From an uncultured Alphaproteobacteria bacterium (GTDB taxonomy: Bacteria > Pseudomonadota > Alphaproteobacteria > Sphingomonadales > Sphingomonadaceae): a DNA stretch of 64,000 bases. The notes under the pieces are model-generated. The model was given only the letters and a program-made list of their open reading frames with translations, made no database searches and was not told where the DNA came from. The stretch lies in assembly GCA_903934325.1 (NCBI GenBank), contig CAIZNH010000008.1, positions 45,443 to 109,442 of the forward strand. Direction: 5' to 3'. The translations under genes were made by a program, and so were the position numbers. Below are positions 56,401 through 64,000 of the stretch, piece after piece (position 1 is the stretch's first letter; each line of letters starts with the position of its first letter).

Positions 56401-56974
56401 TGCCGAGCCGCCGCTTCCGCCCGAGGCCGCGCGCCATGCCGCAAGGCGCGGGAGCCTGATCCACGCCCTGCTGGAACGCCTGCCCGATGTGCCGACCGAG
56501 ACCCGCGTCGAAGCAGCCCGCCGCTGGCTGGAACGCCAGGCGAGCGATCTGCCTTCGGAGCTGCGCGAGGAGATGCTCGCCAGCGTTCTGGCGGTGCTGG
56601 ATTATCCGGGCTTTGCGGCGATATTCTCCGATGCCGCGCTAGCCGAAGTGCCGCTGGCCGCGACAATCGAAGGCGTGGTGGTGGCGGGCACGGCAGACCG
56701 CCTGCTGATCGAGGAGGCGCGCGTCACCGTGGTCGATTTCAAGACCACCCGCCGTCCGCCCGCGAGTGCCGCAGAGATTCCGCTCGCCACGCTGCGCCAG
56801 ATGGCGGCCTATGCCGCAGCGCTCGAAGCGATCTATCCCGGGCGCGATGTGCGTGCGGGCGTGCTCTATACCCATGCCCCGGTGCTGTTCGATCTGTCGC
56901 CGGAAACCCTCGCGGCGCACAAGAACGCATTGCAGGCCGCGCAGCAATCCTATTCGCTGCCCGATATTGAGTGA
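53405..56974 (+). CDS. addA: Double-strand break repair helicase-nuclease AddA
   Basis: 1189 aa. UvrD-like helicase motifs: SASAGTGKT (P-loop), LIDEAQDTN, VGDYKQAIFGFQGT, then VMTVHGSKGLQAPIV and YVALTRAEEAL. The C-terminal PD-(D/E)xK nuclease has GTADRLLIEEARVTVVDFKTTRRPP. A run of alternating Glu-Ala residues around residue 560 is an odd acidic insert. It forms the AddAB complex with the upstream gene, coupled by ATGA. Confidence 0.95.
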   Translation: MSGVSGKVFPLRDNQLKAANPEDNVWLSASAGTGKTQVLSARVLRLLLREDVSPSQILCLTFTKAGAAEMANRINAVLARWVRLDAGALGKELKHLGADYGPTAQERARTLFASVLDCPGGGLRIDTIHAFAQFLIGNFPEEADLAPGTRVMDDRSRELLAREVLADMVEEAERSGDARLMDGIRSFVMRKEPGALHAWLMRAAGAHDLWVGRDGWQSPMDGRVRQTLGMPADADEDWANEPLHPDLFPDHQLQVMLPLLDGWKAKSGQESAAFIRQWLPLDKAARANIVAGFRKTLLKADGEPRAMPTPEKEDKGFKDRQNKIAAAVRMHGDRLALIAAAGIITSALEVGRAFALRWEARKAREGLLDFPDLIRKAADLLGTSVAADWIRYKLDRHFDHILIDEAQDTNQPQWDIVEALIDDFFAGEGARGDRLRTIFTVGDYKQAIFGFQGTSPENFARSKERVHARIEAARRGIRSARNNLREPGWEDLDLGESFRTADIVLAFVNRMIGDLGFPAFGLDKAPPEHKGDVRPGLVTLWPPAVPDKEQREAEAEAEAEQESNEGDNNTDDSAGGQGWLPKHDTVLAGHIADQVHRWVSLEEPFVLEKGTRRHAQAGDIMVLVRQRKELAKQIVAKLHAKGVPVAGVDRLRLGAPLAVKDVLAALRFAAQPRDDLSLANLLACPLMGWTQEDILTHVPRDYDVRLWDHLRREDAPAFAAAAAERLRELLRRADFQTPQALIAWLLTGPWQGRASLVERLGAEANDPLDELLNAAFAYEAEHWPSLAGFLTWFDAGTGDLKRDPDSASGQVRVMTVHGSKGLQAPIVILADATGAPGDAGDLALEDNAPGQQREHPRFVPLPPLGKTEKKGAIAEAEEAAKAAQMEEHWRLLYVALTRAEEALFIGGSLNKNEAKKGEPHPDSWYARLAPLFEGEELADPVWTWRKEWGERAAPLETSAQVEARADAQPELPQWAVTPIGAEPRPPRPLAPSSVGEEAGAEPPLPPEAARHAARRGSLIHALLERLPDVPTETRVEAARRWLERQASDLPSELREEMLASVLAVLDYPGFAAIFSDAALAEVPLAATIEGVVVAGTADRLLIEEARVTVVDFKTTRRPPASAAEIPLATLRQMAAYAAALEAIYPGRDVRAGVLYTHAPVLFDLSPETLAAHKNALQAAQQSYSLPDIE

Positions 56975-57045
56975 AGAACGCGAAGCCCTAGATTGCATTC
57001 CTGTGACCGGCAGTCCTATGCTGCCGCCCAAAGGAGATTTGAGAC

Positions 57046-57366
57046 ATGGCCACCATCAATGTCACCGACGCCAGCTTTCAGGCCGATGTGCTGGGCAGCG
57101 ACACCCCCGTTCTGGTCGATTTCTGGGCCGACTGGTGCGGGCCGTGCAAGATGATCGCTCCGGCGCTGGAAGAAATCAGCGACGAGCTGGCTGGCAAGCT
57201 CACCATCGCCAAGGTCGATATCATGGAGAACACCGATATCGCCGCGCAGATGGGCGTGCAGTCGATCCCGCTGATGGTGCTGTTCAAGAACGGCGAAGCG
57301 GTCGCGCGCAAGGTCGGCGCTGCGCCCAAGGGCCAGTTGAAGGCGTGGATCGAAAGCGAGCTTTGA
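57046..57366 (+). CDS. trxA: Thioredoxin
   Basis: 106 aa. [14 protein letters not shown] is the canonical redox site (C-G-P-C), with [13 protein letters not shown] holding the cis-Pro. It is the cytoplasmic thiol-disulfide reductant. AAAGGAGA precedes the ATG at good spacing. It follows addA after 71 bp and may have its own promoter or extend the long operon. Confidence 0.97.
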   Translation: MATINVTDASFQADVLGSDTPVLVDFWADWCGPCKMIAPALEEISDELAGKLTIAKVDIMENTDIAAQMGVQSIPLMVLFKNGEAVARKVGAAPKGQLKAWIESEL

Positions 57367-57376
57367 TGGCGGCGTC

Positions 57377-57397
57377 GTCCCGGGTTTGATCCGGGAC
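57377..57397. repeat. Short inverted repeat between convergent genes
   Basis: GTCCCGG, GTTTGAT, CCGGGAC: perfect 7-bp arms, between trxA and the minus-strand gene. No T-run. Similar CCCGGGTTTGATCCGGGACC strings are common intergenic repeats in sphingomonads. Confidence 0.6.
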
Positions 57398-57406
57398 CGC
57401 TTGCTC

Positions 57407-58201
57407 TCAGGCCAGCACCCGGCCGACGAATTCGTCCCAGATCGCGGGGCTTGATGCGCCGACGAGGCCGGGGGCGTCGTGCTGGTCCACCCGATATTCG
57501 CTGCCATCAAGCCGCGCGGCCTTGCCGCCGGCTTCGTTGAGCCACAGCACGCCTGCCGCGTGATCCCAGGCGAGCGTGCGCTTGAAGCTGGAGACGTCGT
57601 TTTCGCCCAGCGCAAGCCGCGGATATTGCTCGGCGGCGCAGCGCGGAATATCGACCAGCGTGTAATGCGGGGCGAGCTTGGCATCGACCATCGCCGATTG
57701 TTCTGGGGTGAGGAAGATGCGGCTGACCGCGGTGACGGGCCGCTCGGCCCCTGTGGAGCGCGCCGTGATCCGCTCGCCGTTGACGAAAGCGCCATCGCCA
57801 AGGCGCGCATGACAGAACCGGTCGCGCACCGGATCATAGATCCACCCTGCGACCGCGCGGCCAGCATCGGCCAGCGCGATGATGATGCCAAAGGGCTCCT
57901 TGCCCTCCGCAAAGTTCGCCGTGCCGTCGAGCGGATCGATGATCCAGCATTGGCCCGAAAGGTGATCGAGCACGCTCTTGTCGGCATGGACCGCTTCCTC
58001 GCCGACCACGGCAACCCCGGGGGCGAGCTTGGTCAGGGCTTCGGTGAGGAAAGCCTCGACCTCGCGGTCGACAATGGTGACGGGATCATCCGCGCCTTTC
58101 ATCTCGACTTCGTGAGCAGCGAGCTGGCGGAAGCGCGGCAGCATCGAGCGTTGCGCTGCAAAGCGCATCAGATCGCGGATTTCATCATCGAGGGCGCTCA
58201 T
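57407..58201 (-). CDS. Inositol-monophosphatase-family phosphatase (possibly histidinol-phosphatase HisN)
   Basis: 264 aa. Metal-binding motifs: VVGEEAVHAD region, WIIDPLDGTANFAEGKEPFG and the C-terminal LAWDHAAGVLWLNEAGG. These define the IMPase superfamily. Alphaproteobacterial members can act as histidinol-phosphatase or on inositol phosphates. The start overlaps the argJ stop by 4 bp (ATGA), so an amino-acid biosynthetic role is plausible but not proven. Confidence 0.88.
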   Translation of the reverse strand: MSALDDEIRDLMRFAAQRSMLPRFRQLAAHEVEMKGADDPVTIVDREVEAFLTEALTKLAPGVAVVGEEAVHADKSVLDHLSGQCWIIDPLDGTANFAEGKEPFGIIIALADAGRAVAGWIYDPVRDRFCHARLGDGAFVNGERITARSTGAERPVTAVSRIFLTPEQSAMVDAKLAPHYTLVDIPRCAAEQYPRLALGENDVSSFKRTLAWDHAAGVLWLNEAGGKAARLDGSEYRVDQHDAPGLVGASSPAIWDEFVGRVLA

Positions 58202-59424
58202 GAGCGGTAATCCGCATTGATCGCAATGTAGCCATGCGTGAGATCGCAGGTCCACACACTCGCACGACCATCCCCGAGGCCGAGATCGACCGCAATATCG
58301 ATTTCCTCGCCCTTGAGATGCGCGGCCACCGGCGCCTCGTCGTAGCCTTCGACCGGAACCCCGTTCTTCGCCGTCCAGATGCCGCCGAAAGCGATCGAGA
58401 GCCGGTCGCGGTCCGCCGGTTCGCCCGCCTTGCCAACCGCCATGACCACGCGGCCCCAGTTCGCATCCTCGCCTGCGATGGCGGTCTTGACCAGCGGAGA
58501 GTTGGCGATGGCAAGGCCGATCACACGCGCACTGGCATCGCTCGCCGCGCCGCTCACGCGGATCGTGATGAACTTTTGCGCGCCCTCGCCGTCCCGCACA
58601 ACCAGATGCGCAAGGTTGCGGCACACATCGGACAGGGCTGCGGCAAAGGCATCCGCGCCCGGGCTGTCCCAGCCCTCGATCCGCGCATTGCCCGCCTTGG
58701 CGGTCGCGAAGACCATCACCGTGTCGCTGGTCGAGGTGTCGCCGTCGACCGTGATGCAGGAAAAGGTCGCCGCATTGGCGCGTTCGAGCGCTTCCTGGAG
58801 GAAGGCCGGCGCGACGTTGGCATCGGTGAAGATGTAGCCGAGCATGGTCGCCATGTCGGGGGCGATCATGCCCGATCCTTTGATGATCCCGGCCAGTTCG
58901 ACGCGGGTTTCGCCCACCATCGCGCTCGCGCCCGCGCCCTTGGCGAAGGTGTCGGTGGTGCCGATCGCGTTCGCCGCATCCTCCCACCCGCAAGGCTCGG
59001 CCACCAGCGCGGCTTCGATCCCGGCGCGGGCCTTGTCCTTGGGCAGCGGCACACCGATCACGCCGGTGGAGGACACGAACACGTGGTCCTGCGGGCAGCC
59101 CAGAGCTTCAGACACCTGCGCGCGGATCGCGTCCACCGCCTCGCGCCCGCGATAGCCGGTAAAGGCGTTGGAATTGCCCGCATTGACGATCAGCGCCCGC
59201 GCATGGCCCTGCTTCACATCGGCCCGGCCCAGTTCGACTTCGGACGAGGCGCAGGCGCTCTTGGTGAAGACACCCGCGACACTGGTGCCCTCGGCCAGTT
59301 CGGCAAAGGTCAGATCGGCGCGGTCCCACGCCTTGTAGCACGCGCGGGCGACACGCAGGGTCACCCCGGCAATTGCGGGCATTTGCGGAAAAGGACGGGC
59401 GAGGGGCGAGGTATCGATCTGCAT
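58198..59424 (-). CDS. argJ: Bifunctional glutamate N-acetyltransferase/amino-acid acetyltransferase ArgJ
   Basis: 408 aa. The self-cleavage and nucleophile site is KGSGMIAPDMATML, with Thr193 becoming the N-terminal nucleophile of the beta subunit. IVNAGNSNAFTG and GEDANWGRVVMA are other conserved blocks. ArgJ recycles the acetyl group in the cyclic arginine pathway. It is coupled to the downstream phosphatase gene and divergent from the small gene at 59512. Confidence 0.96.
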   Translation of the reverse strand: MQIDTSPLARPFPQMPAIAGVTLRVARACYKAWDRADLTFAELAEGTSVAGVFTKSACASSEVELGRADVKQGHARALIVNAGNSNAFTGYRGREAVDAIRAQVSEALGCPQDHVFVSSTGVIGVPLPKDKARAGIEAALVAEPCGWEDAANAIGTTDTFAKGAGASAMVGETRVELAGIIKGSGMIAPDMATMLGYIFTDANVAPAFLQEALERANAATFSCITVDGDTSTSDTVMVFATAKAGNARIEGWDSPGADAFAAALSDVCRNLAHLVVRDGEGAQKFITIRVSGAASDASARVIGLAIANSPLVKTAIAGEDANWGRVVMAVGKAGEPADRDRLSIAFGGIWTAKNGVPVEGYDEAPVAAHLKGEEIDIAVDLGLGDGRASVWTCDLTHGYIAINADYRS

Positions 59425-59511
59425 GATTTGCGCCTCTAGGCGGGCAGGCCCGTGCAGTAAATCAGCAAAGCTGGTGGACGAAGCGGCTGCGATTCCCTAT
59501 CTGCCTGTCCG

Positions 59512-59787
59512 ATGACCCGGCACTTCTTCGCCCTTCTGGCCTTGCTCACCGGCCTTGCTGCGCTCGGCAGCCCGGCGCACGCGTCGCTGGCCGAGGCGCT
59601 GGCGTGCTCGTCGAGCATTGCTGCGGCCGCCGGGGACGAGGTTGCGGGGAGCGAGAGCGTTGCGGTGCAACCCGTGCCGGCTTCGCTGCGCGCAACCCGC
59701 GCTCTGGCCGCGCCTGAGGCGCGCCCTGCTGCGCCGCAAGCGCTGCGTCTTCCGGTCTTGATGGGGATCGAGCGCGCCTACGAATAG
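59512..59787 (+). CDS. Small secreted Ala-rich protein of unknown function
   Basis: 91 aa. The signal peptide is MTRHFFALLALLTGLAALGSPAHA. The remainder is Ala/Pro-rich and ends in LPVLMGIERAYE. It has a single Cys in the mature part. I recognise no family. It lies 137 bp before secA. Length, signal peptide and codon use favour a real gene, though weakly. Confidence 0.55.
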   Translation: MTRHFFALLALLTGLAALGSPAHASLAEALACSSSIAAAAGDEVAGSESVAVQPVPASLRATRALAAPEARPAAPQALRLPVLMGIERAYE

Positions 59788-59924
59788 GCCCGCGTTTTCG
59801 ATCACATATCCCGATTCTGACGGCGCCGCGCATGATCGCGGAGCCGTAACCCCCGCAAGCATTCAGGCCCTCGGCAAGCGTCTTTCGCGCCAGGGGCACA
59901 AGCGTTCAAAGGCTCGATTTTTCT

Positions 59925-62645
59925 ATGCTCAACACCATCATCAAGACGGTCTTCGGTTCCTCGAATGATCGCTACGTCAAGCAGCTGCGCAAGATCGTCG
60001 CGCAGATCAATGCGCTCGAACCGCAAATCCAGGCGCTCTCGGACGAGGATCTCAAGGGCCAGACTGCCAAGCTGCGCGACCTGATCGAAGGCGGCTCCAA
60101 GCTCGACGACATCCTGCCCGAAGCCTTCGCCACCGTGCGCGAAGCCTCGGTGCGCGTGTTCGGGATGCGCCATTTTGATGTGCAGCTGATCGGCGGTCTG
60201 GTGCTCCACCGCGGCGAAATCGCCGAAATGCGCACCGGCGAGGGCAAGACCCTGATGGCGACGCTGGCGGTCTATCTCAATGCGATCGAGGGTAAGGGCG
60301 TCCACGTCGTCACCGTCAATGATTACCTCGCCCGGCGCGACGCGGCCGAGATGGGGCGCCTCTACAACTGGCTCGGGCTCAGCGTTGGCGTGATTGTTCC
60401 CGGGATGCAGGAGGAGGACAAGCGCGAGGCCTATCACTCTGACATCACCTACGGCACGAACAACGAGTTCGGCTTCGATTACCTGCGCGACAACATGAAG
60501 CACGAGCGCGGGCAGATGGTGCAGCGTCCCTTCAACTTCGCGATTGTCGATGAAGTGGACTCGATCCTGATCGACGAGGCGCGCACCCCGCTGATCATTT
60601 CCGGCCCGACCGAGGACAAGTCCGAGCTTTACGTGGCGCTCGATGCCGTGGCGCGCGAATTGCCGCTCGAATGGCTCGATATCGACGAGAAGGTGCGCCG
60701 CGTCCAGCTGACCGAGGACGGGCTTGAGGAAGTCGAGAAGATTCTGGCTGAAAAGGGCCTGCTTGCCACCAGCAACCTCTACGACGTCGAGAACACTCAG
60801 GTCGTCCATCACCTCGATCAGGCACTGGTCGCCAATTTCGCCCGCAAGCGCGACACCGACTACATCGTCAAGGACGGCAAGATCATCATCATCGATGAAT
60901 TCACCGGCCGCATGATGGATGGCCGCCGCTGGTCGAACGGGCTTCACCAGGCGGTTGAAGCCAAGGAGGGCGTGAAGATCGAGCCCGAGAACCAGACCAT
61001 GGCCTCGATCACCTTCCAGAACTATTTCCGCATGTATCCCAAGCTGTCCGGCATGACCGGCACGGCCGCCACCGAAGCGCCGGAATTCTGGGACATCTAC
61101 AAGGTCGGCGTGGTCGAAATCCCGACAAACCTTCCGGTCGCCCGCATCGACGAGGAAGACGAGTTCTACAAGAACACCGCCGACAAGTTCGGCGCGATTG
61201 CCAAGGCGATCAAGGAAAAGCAGGAAATCGGACAGCCGGTGCTGGTCGGCACAGTGTCGATCGAGAAGTCCGAACTGCTGAGCGATTATCTCGACAAGGA
61301 AGGGGTCAGGCACTCGGTTCTCAACGCCCGCTTCCACGAGCAGGAAGCCCATATCGTGGCGCAGGCCGGGCGGTTCGGCGCGGTGACCATCGCCACCAAC
61401 ATGGCCGGGCGCGGCACCGACATCCAGCTCGGCGGCAATGTCGAATTCCGTATCGCCGATGAACTGCGCGATCTGCCCGAAGGCCCGGAACGCGACGCCG
61501 CGGTCGCTGCCATCCGCGCCGAAGTGGCCGAGGAAAAGGAGCGCGTGAAGGCTGCCGGCGGTCTGTTCGTGCTCGGCACCGAGCGCCACGAATCGCGCCG
61601 CATCGACAACCAGCTGCGCGGCCGTTCGGGTCGTCAGGGTGACCCGGGCCTGTCGCGCTTCTACCTGTGCCTTGAAGACGATCTGCTGCGCATCTTCGGC
61701 CCCGACACGCTGTTCTCCAAGATGATGAAGTCAAACCTCGCAGACGGCGAGGCGATCGGCTCCAAATGGCTGTCGAAGGCGATCGAGACCGCGCAAAAGA
61801 AGGTCGAGGCGCGCAACTACGACATGCGCAAGCAGGTGGTGCAATACGACGACGTGATGAACGACCAGCGCAAGGTGGTCTACGAACAGCGCGCCGAGAT
61901 CATGGATAGCGAGGCCGTGGACGATGTCGTGATCGACATGCGCCACGATACGATCAACACCATGGTCGGCACTGCCTGCCCGCCGGGCTCCTATCCCGAA
62001 CAATGGGATGTCGCCGGGCTCAAGGCCAAGATCGAGGAGACCTTCGGCTTTGAGCCGCCGCTCGACGACTGGCTCGCTGAAGAGGAGGTCGAACCCGAAC
62101 TGCTCGAAGAGCGGCTGCGCGAGCTGACCGACACCATGTCCGAGACCAAGATCAGCGCGTCGGATCCGGCGATCTGGCGGATTGTCGAAAAGGACGTGCT
62201 GCTGCGCCAGCTCGATCACCACTGGAAGGAACACCTCGCCACGCTTGATGCGCTGCGGCAGGTGATCTGGATGCGCTCGATCGCGCAGAAGCAGCCGATC
62301 AACGAATACAAGCAGGAAGCCTTCGGCCTGTTCGAGACCATGCTCGACACCCTGCGCGAAGAGGTGACCAAGATCCTGTTCCGCGCGGAATTGCGCATCG
62401 AGCCGCCGCAGACCGAGAGCCTGCCCGAACTGCCCGATTTCCTCACCGGCCCGCTCGAACCCTTTGCCGGGATTGAAGACAACGCGCCGATGGTCCCGCA
62501 AACGTTCGGCGCTTTGGACAGCGCTGTGGCTGCGGCGACTGGCGGCGGCGACAACCCCTTCGCCAATCTCGACATCAGCCGCAATGCGCCGTGCCCCTGC
62601 GGCAGCGGCAACAAGTACAAGCATTGCCACGGCGCGGTGAGCTAG
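59925..62645 (+). CDS. secA: Preprotein translocase ATPase SecA
   Basis: 906 aa. The Walker A region [33 protein letters not shown] and [14 protein letters not shown] are intact, as is the preprotein cross-linking domain. The C-terminal zinc site [14 protein letters not shown] is present. It drives protein export through SecYEG at the inner membrane. The start is ATG 59925; no strong ribosome-binding site is visible, only GGCTCG-type sequence. Confidence 0.97.
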   Translation: MLNTIIKTVFGSSNDRYVKQLRKIVAQINALEPQIQALSDEDLKGQTAKLRDLIEGGSKLDDILPEAFATVREASVRVFGMRHFDVQLIGGLVLHRGEIAEMRTGEGKTLMATLAVYLNAIEGKGVHVVTVNDYLARRDAAEMGRLYNWLGLSVGVIVPGMQEEDKREAYHSDITYGTNNEFGFDYLRDNMKHERGQMVQRPFNFAIVDEVDSILIDEARTPLIISGPTEDKSELYVALDAVARELPLEWLDIDEKVRRVQLTEDGLEEVEKILAEKGLLATSNLYDVENTQVVHHLDQALVANFARKRDTDYIVKDGKIIIIDEFTGRMMDGRRWSNGLHQAVEAKEGVKIEPENQTMASITFQNYFRMYPKLSGMTGTAATEAPEFWDIYKVGVVEIPTNLPVARIDEEDEFYKNTADKFGAIAKAIKEKQEIGQPVLVGTVSIEKSELLSDYLDKEGVRHSVLNARFHEQEAHIVAQAGRFGAVTIATNMAGRGTDIQLGGNVEFRIADELRDLPEGPERDAAVAAIRAEVAEEKERVKAAGGLFVLGTERHESRRIDNQLRGRSGRQGDPGLSRFYLCLEDDLLRIFGPDTLFSKMMKSNLADGEAIGSKWLSKAIETAQKKVEARNYDMRKQVVQYDDVMNDQRKVVYEQRAEIMDSEAVDDVVIDMRHDTINTMVGTACPPGSYPEQWDVAGLKAKIEETFGFEPPLDDWLAEEEVEPELLEERLRELTDTMSETKISASDPAIWRIVEKDVLLRQLDHHWKEHLATLDALRQVIWMRSIAQKQPINEYKQEAFGLFETMLDTLREEVTKILFRAELRIEPPQTESLPELPDFLTGPLEPFAGIEDNAPMVPQTFGALDSAVAAATGGGDNPFANLDISRNAPCPCGSGNKYKHCHGAVS

Positions 62646-62682
62646 GTCCGGCGCATCCGGTCTTGGGATAGGGGCAGGGGCG

Positions 62683-63441
62683 ATGATGATCGGAGCAGTG
62701 CCGGCGCTTCTGGCGCTCGCATTCCTTGTCACTGCGCTGCTCTATGCCAGTGTCGGCTTTGGCGGCGGGTCGACCTATTCCGCACTGCTCGCGCTCTCCG
62801 GGCTTGATTACCGGCTGCTGCCGCTGATCAGCCTTGCCTGCAATATCGTGGTGGTGAGCGGATCGAGCATCCGCTTCGCCCGCGCTGGCCTGACCCCGTG
62901 GGAAAAGGCGGGCGTGATCGTGATGCTGGGCGCGCCGCTCAGCTTTGTGGGCGGGCTCACGCCGATCAAGGAGGAGACCTTCCTTGCGCTGCTCGGCGCC
63001 AGTCTGGTGCTGACGAGCCTGACCATGCTGGTTCCGGTGCGCGAAAATGACGATGGTACACCCACAAAGGCGGCGCGCTGGATGCCGCTGGCGGCCGCGC
63101 CGCTGGGCTATTTCGCGGGGCTGGTGGGGATCGGCGGCGGGATCTTTCTCGCGCCCCTGCTGCATCTGTCGCGCTGGCACGAGGCGCGGGGAATCGCGGC
63201 GACGGCGAGCCTGTTTATTCTGGTGAACTCGCTGTTCGGCCTTGCTGGCCAGATGGTGAAGAATGGCCCCGGCCTGCTGGGCGCGGCGCTCGGCGCGGCC
63301 CTGCCGCTGCTGGTGGCGGTGGTGATTGGCGGCCAGATCGGCAGTCTGCTCGCCGCGCGCCTGCTGCCGCCCAAGTGGATCCGCTGGCTGACAGCGCTGC
63401 TGGTGCTGGTCGTGGGCGTACGCCTTCTGGCAGGCATTTAG
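62683..63441 (+). CDS. TSUP-family membrane transporter (sulfite/anion exporter type)
   Basis: 252 aa. About eight hydrophobic segments with the family signature YASVGFGGGSTYSALLAL at the first helix and GIGGGIFLAPLLHLSRW in the second half, the duplicated G-x-G-G-G motifs of TauE/SafE proteins. Such proteins move sulfite, sulfoacetate or similar anions, but the substrate is not readable. It lies 37 bp after secA. Confidence 0.9.
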   Translation: MMIGAVPALLALAFLVTALLYASVGFGGGSTYSALLALSGLDYRLLPLISLACNIVVVSGSSIRFARAGLTPWEKAGVIVMLGAPLSFVGGLTPIKEETFLALLGASLVLTSLTMLVPVRENDDGTPTKAARWMPLAAAPLGYFAGLVGIGGGIFLAPLLHLSRWHEARGIAATASLFILVNSLFGLAGQMVKNGPGLLGAALGAALPLLVAVVIGGQIGSLLAARLLPPKWIRWLTALLVLVVGVRLLAGI

Positions 63442-63544
63442 GGACGAAACTGCTCGTCGCCGGGATTGTCTGCGTAGATTCCCCAAGTTGCCGCGCGCTG
63501 TCCCGGTCTGGGATAAAACACCTCGACACGGACAGGAGGATGCC

Positions 63545-63880
63545 GTGCGATGGTCTCGCATTACACTTGAACCGGTTTGTATTGACGCGCTGCGATGCGC
63601 GCCCGGTTCGCCGCGCTACACGATAGATCTGCCGCTGATCAGCGACGGCCGGATCGCGCTGCACGAACTCGCCGCCAACCGGGACCGCGCAGTGGTAGCG
63701 CGCGAATTGCCTGAAGGCGGTGTCATATCGGGCGCGCTCGAGGTGAAGGACAAGCAATGCATCTTCACTTGGGGTGAGGGCCTTGCCGATGCGCAGCCCC
63801 CCACGCGCCTTTACGGCACCAATTTCGGACTCGGCGTTACCGTTGCTCTGCGGCCCGGGGCAGTGACCGGCCCCCACTGA
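63545..63880 (+). CDS. Uncharacterised protein, GTG start
   Basis: 111 aa. AGGAGG 5-6 bp upstream makes GTG 63545 the clear start; the open frame extends further upstream without a better site. The sequence (RYTIDLPLISDGRIALHELAANRDRAVVARELPEGG) looks like a small soluble mainly beta protein. No signal peptide and no family recognised. Confidence 0.65.
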   Translation: MRWSRITLEPVCIDALRCAPGSPRYTIDLPLISDGRIALHELAANRDRAVVARELPEGGVISGALEVKDKQCIFTWGEGLADAQPPTRLYGTNFGLGVTVALRPGAVTGPH

Positions 63881-64000
63881 GTGGTCCGCTATGTTTGTTA
63901 GTGTAAAACCGGCTCTGGTGCCATGGCTGGCCGCAGGTGGAGCGAAGCGGAACCGGAGGGCAGCCATGGCGGCGTCGCCGCTTCCGGAGCTGGCGGCCGA
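63881..64000. other. Window-edge segment with inverted repeat, nature unclear
   Basis: GCCATGGCTG (63920-63929) and CAGCCATGGC (63961-63970) are inverted copies. An open frame runs from ATG 63891 to the edge without a ribosome-binding site. It could be the start of a mobile element, a repeat or an ordinary gene; the window is cut here. Confidence 0.35.

Noticed and set aside
63215..63967. Minus-strand open frame at the right edge as a gene
   Set aside because: It runs antisense to the TSUP transporter and to the GTG-started gene with a strong ribosome-binding site, and its product shows no recognisable family.

Overview
The window is a GC-rich, gene-dense chromosomal segment. Gene content and order point to an alphaproteobacterium of the Sphingomonadales, most likely Erythrobacteraceae (Erythrobacter/Porphyrobacter type). 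The clues are a lepB-rnc-era cluster, AddAB instead of RecBCD, a DivL-like cell-cycle pseudokinase, and copies of the dispersed CCGTTCG..GCTGAGCTTGTCGAAG repeat I associate with sphingomonads. The genus is inference. No ribosomal operon, prophage, CRISPR array or complete insertion sequence is visible.

Layout. 1-4.7 kb: tail of plsY, dprA, a membrane protein and topA. 4.8-6.6 kb: a small unknown protein, a response regulator and a haloperoxidase-like protein lacking its catalytic half. 6.7-10.7 kb: era, rnc and lepB (minus strand), divergent from pgi. 11-18 kb: two TonB-C-like secreted paralogs, an RhlE-type helicase, glutathione reductase, two NAD(P)-dependent reductases and a DauA-like flavoprotein. 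18-28.1 kb: propionyl-CoA to succinyl-CoA genes (pccB, mce, enoyl-CoA hydratase, methylmalonyl-CoA mutase, pccA). These are interrupted by a low-GC CdiI-like immunity gene and by a tightly overlapping four-gene cassette (esterase, small membrane protein, heme-dependent N-demethylase-like protein, LprI-like protein). 28.1-29.2 kb: a periplasmic protein and a 0.6-kb non-coding stretch with an orphan terminator and a 22-bp degenerate tandem array. 29.2-36.4 kb: GNAT, cyclase family, aroB and aroK on minus; two unknown proteins, xerD and accA on plus. 36.5-41.6 kb: M48 protease, two Flp pilins, mutT, tRNA-Arg with a duplicated 3' end, a secreted esterase, a zincin and folE. 41.7-45.7 kb: a periplasmic protein, a cytochrome c'/b561 pair, a peroxiredoxin and ahcY. 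45.8-57.4 kb: one collinear run divL-tsaE-amgK-murU-addB-addA, then trxA. 57.4-64 kb: an inositol-monophosphatase family gene, argJ, secA, a TSUP transporter and an unknown gene; the right edge carries an inverted repeat of uncertain nature.

How the genes work together. PccA/PccB, Mce and methylmalonyl-CoA mutase form a complete propionyl-CoA to succinyl-CoA route. AmgK and MurU form a cell-wall sugar salvage route to UDP-MurNAc. AddA and AddB form the double-strand-break resection complex. AroB and AroK are consecutive shikimate-pathway steps in one operon.

Most of the window is housekeeping DNA and I do not see a clearly new multi-gene system. The best leads are the lone CdiI-like gene translationally coupled inside the propionate operon, the 11/22-bp repeat array beside a possible small-RNA terminator, the duplicated tRNA end, the palindrome upstream of ahcY, and the DivL-headed operon.
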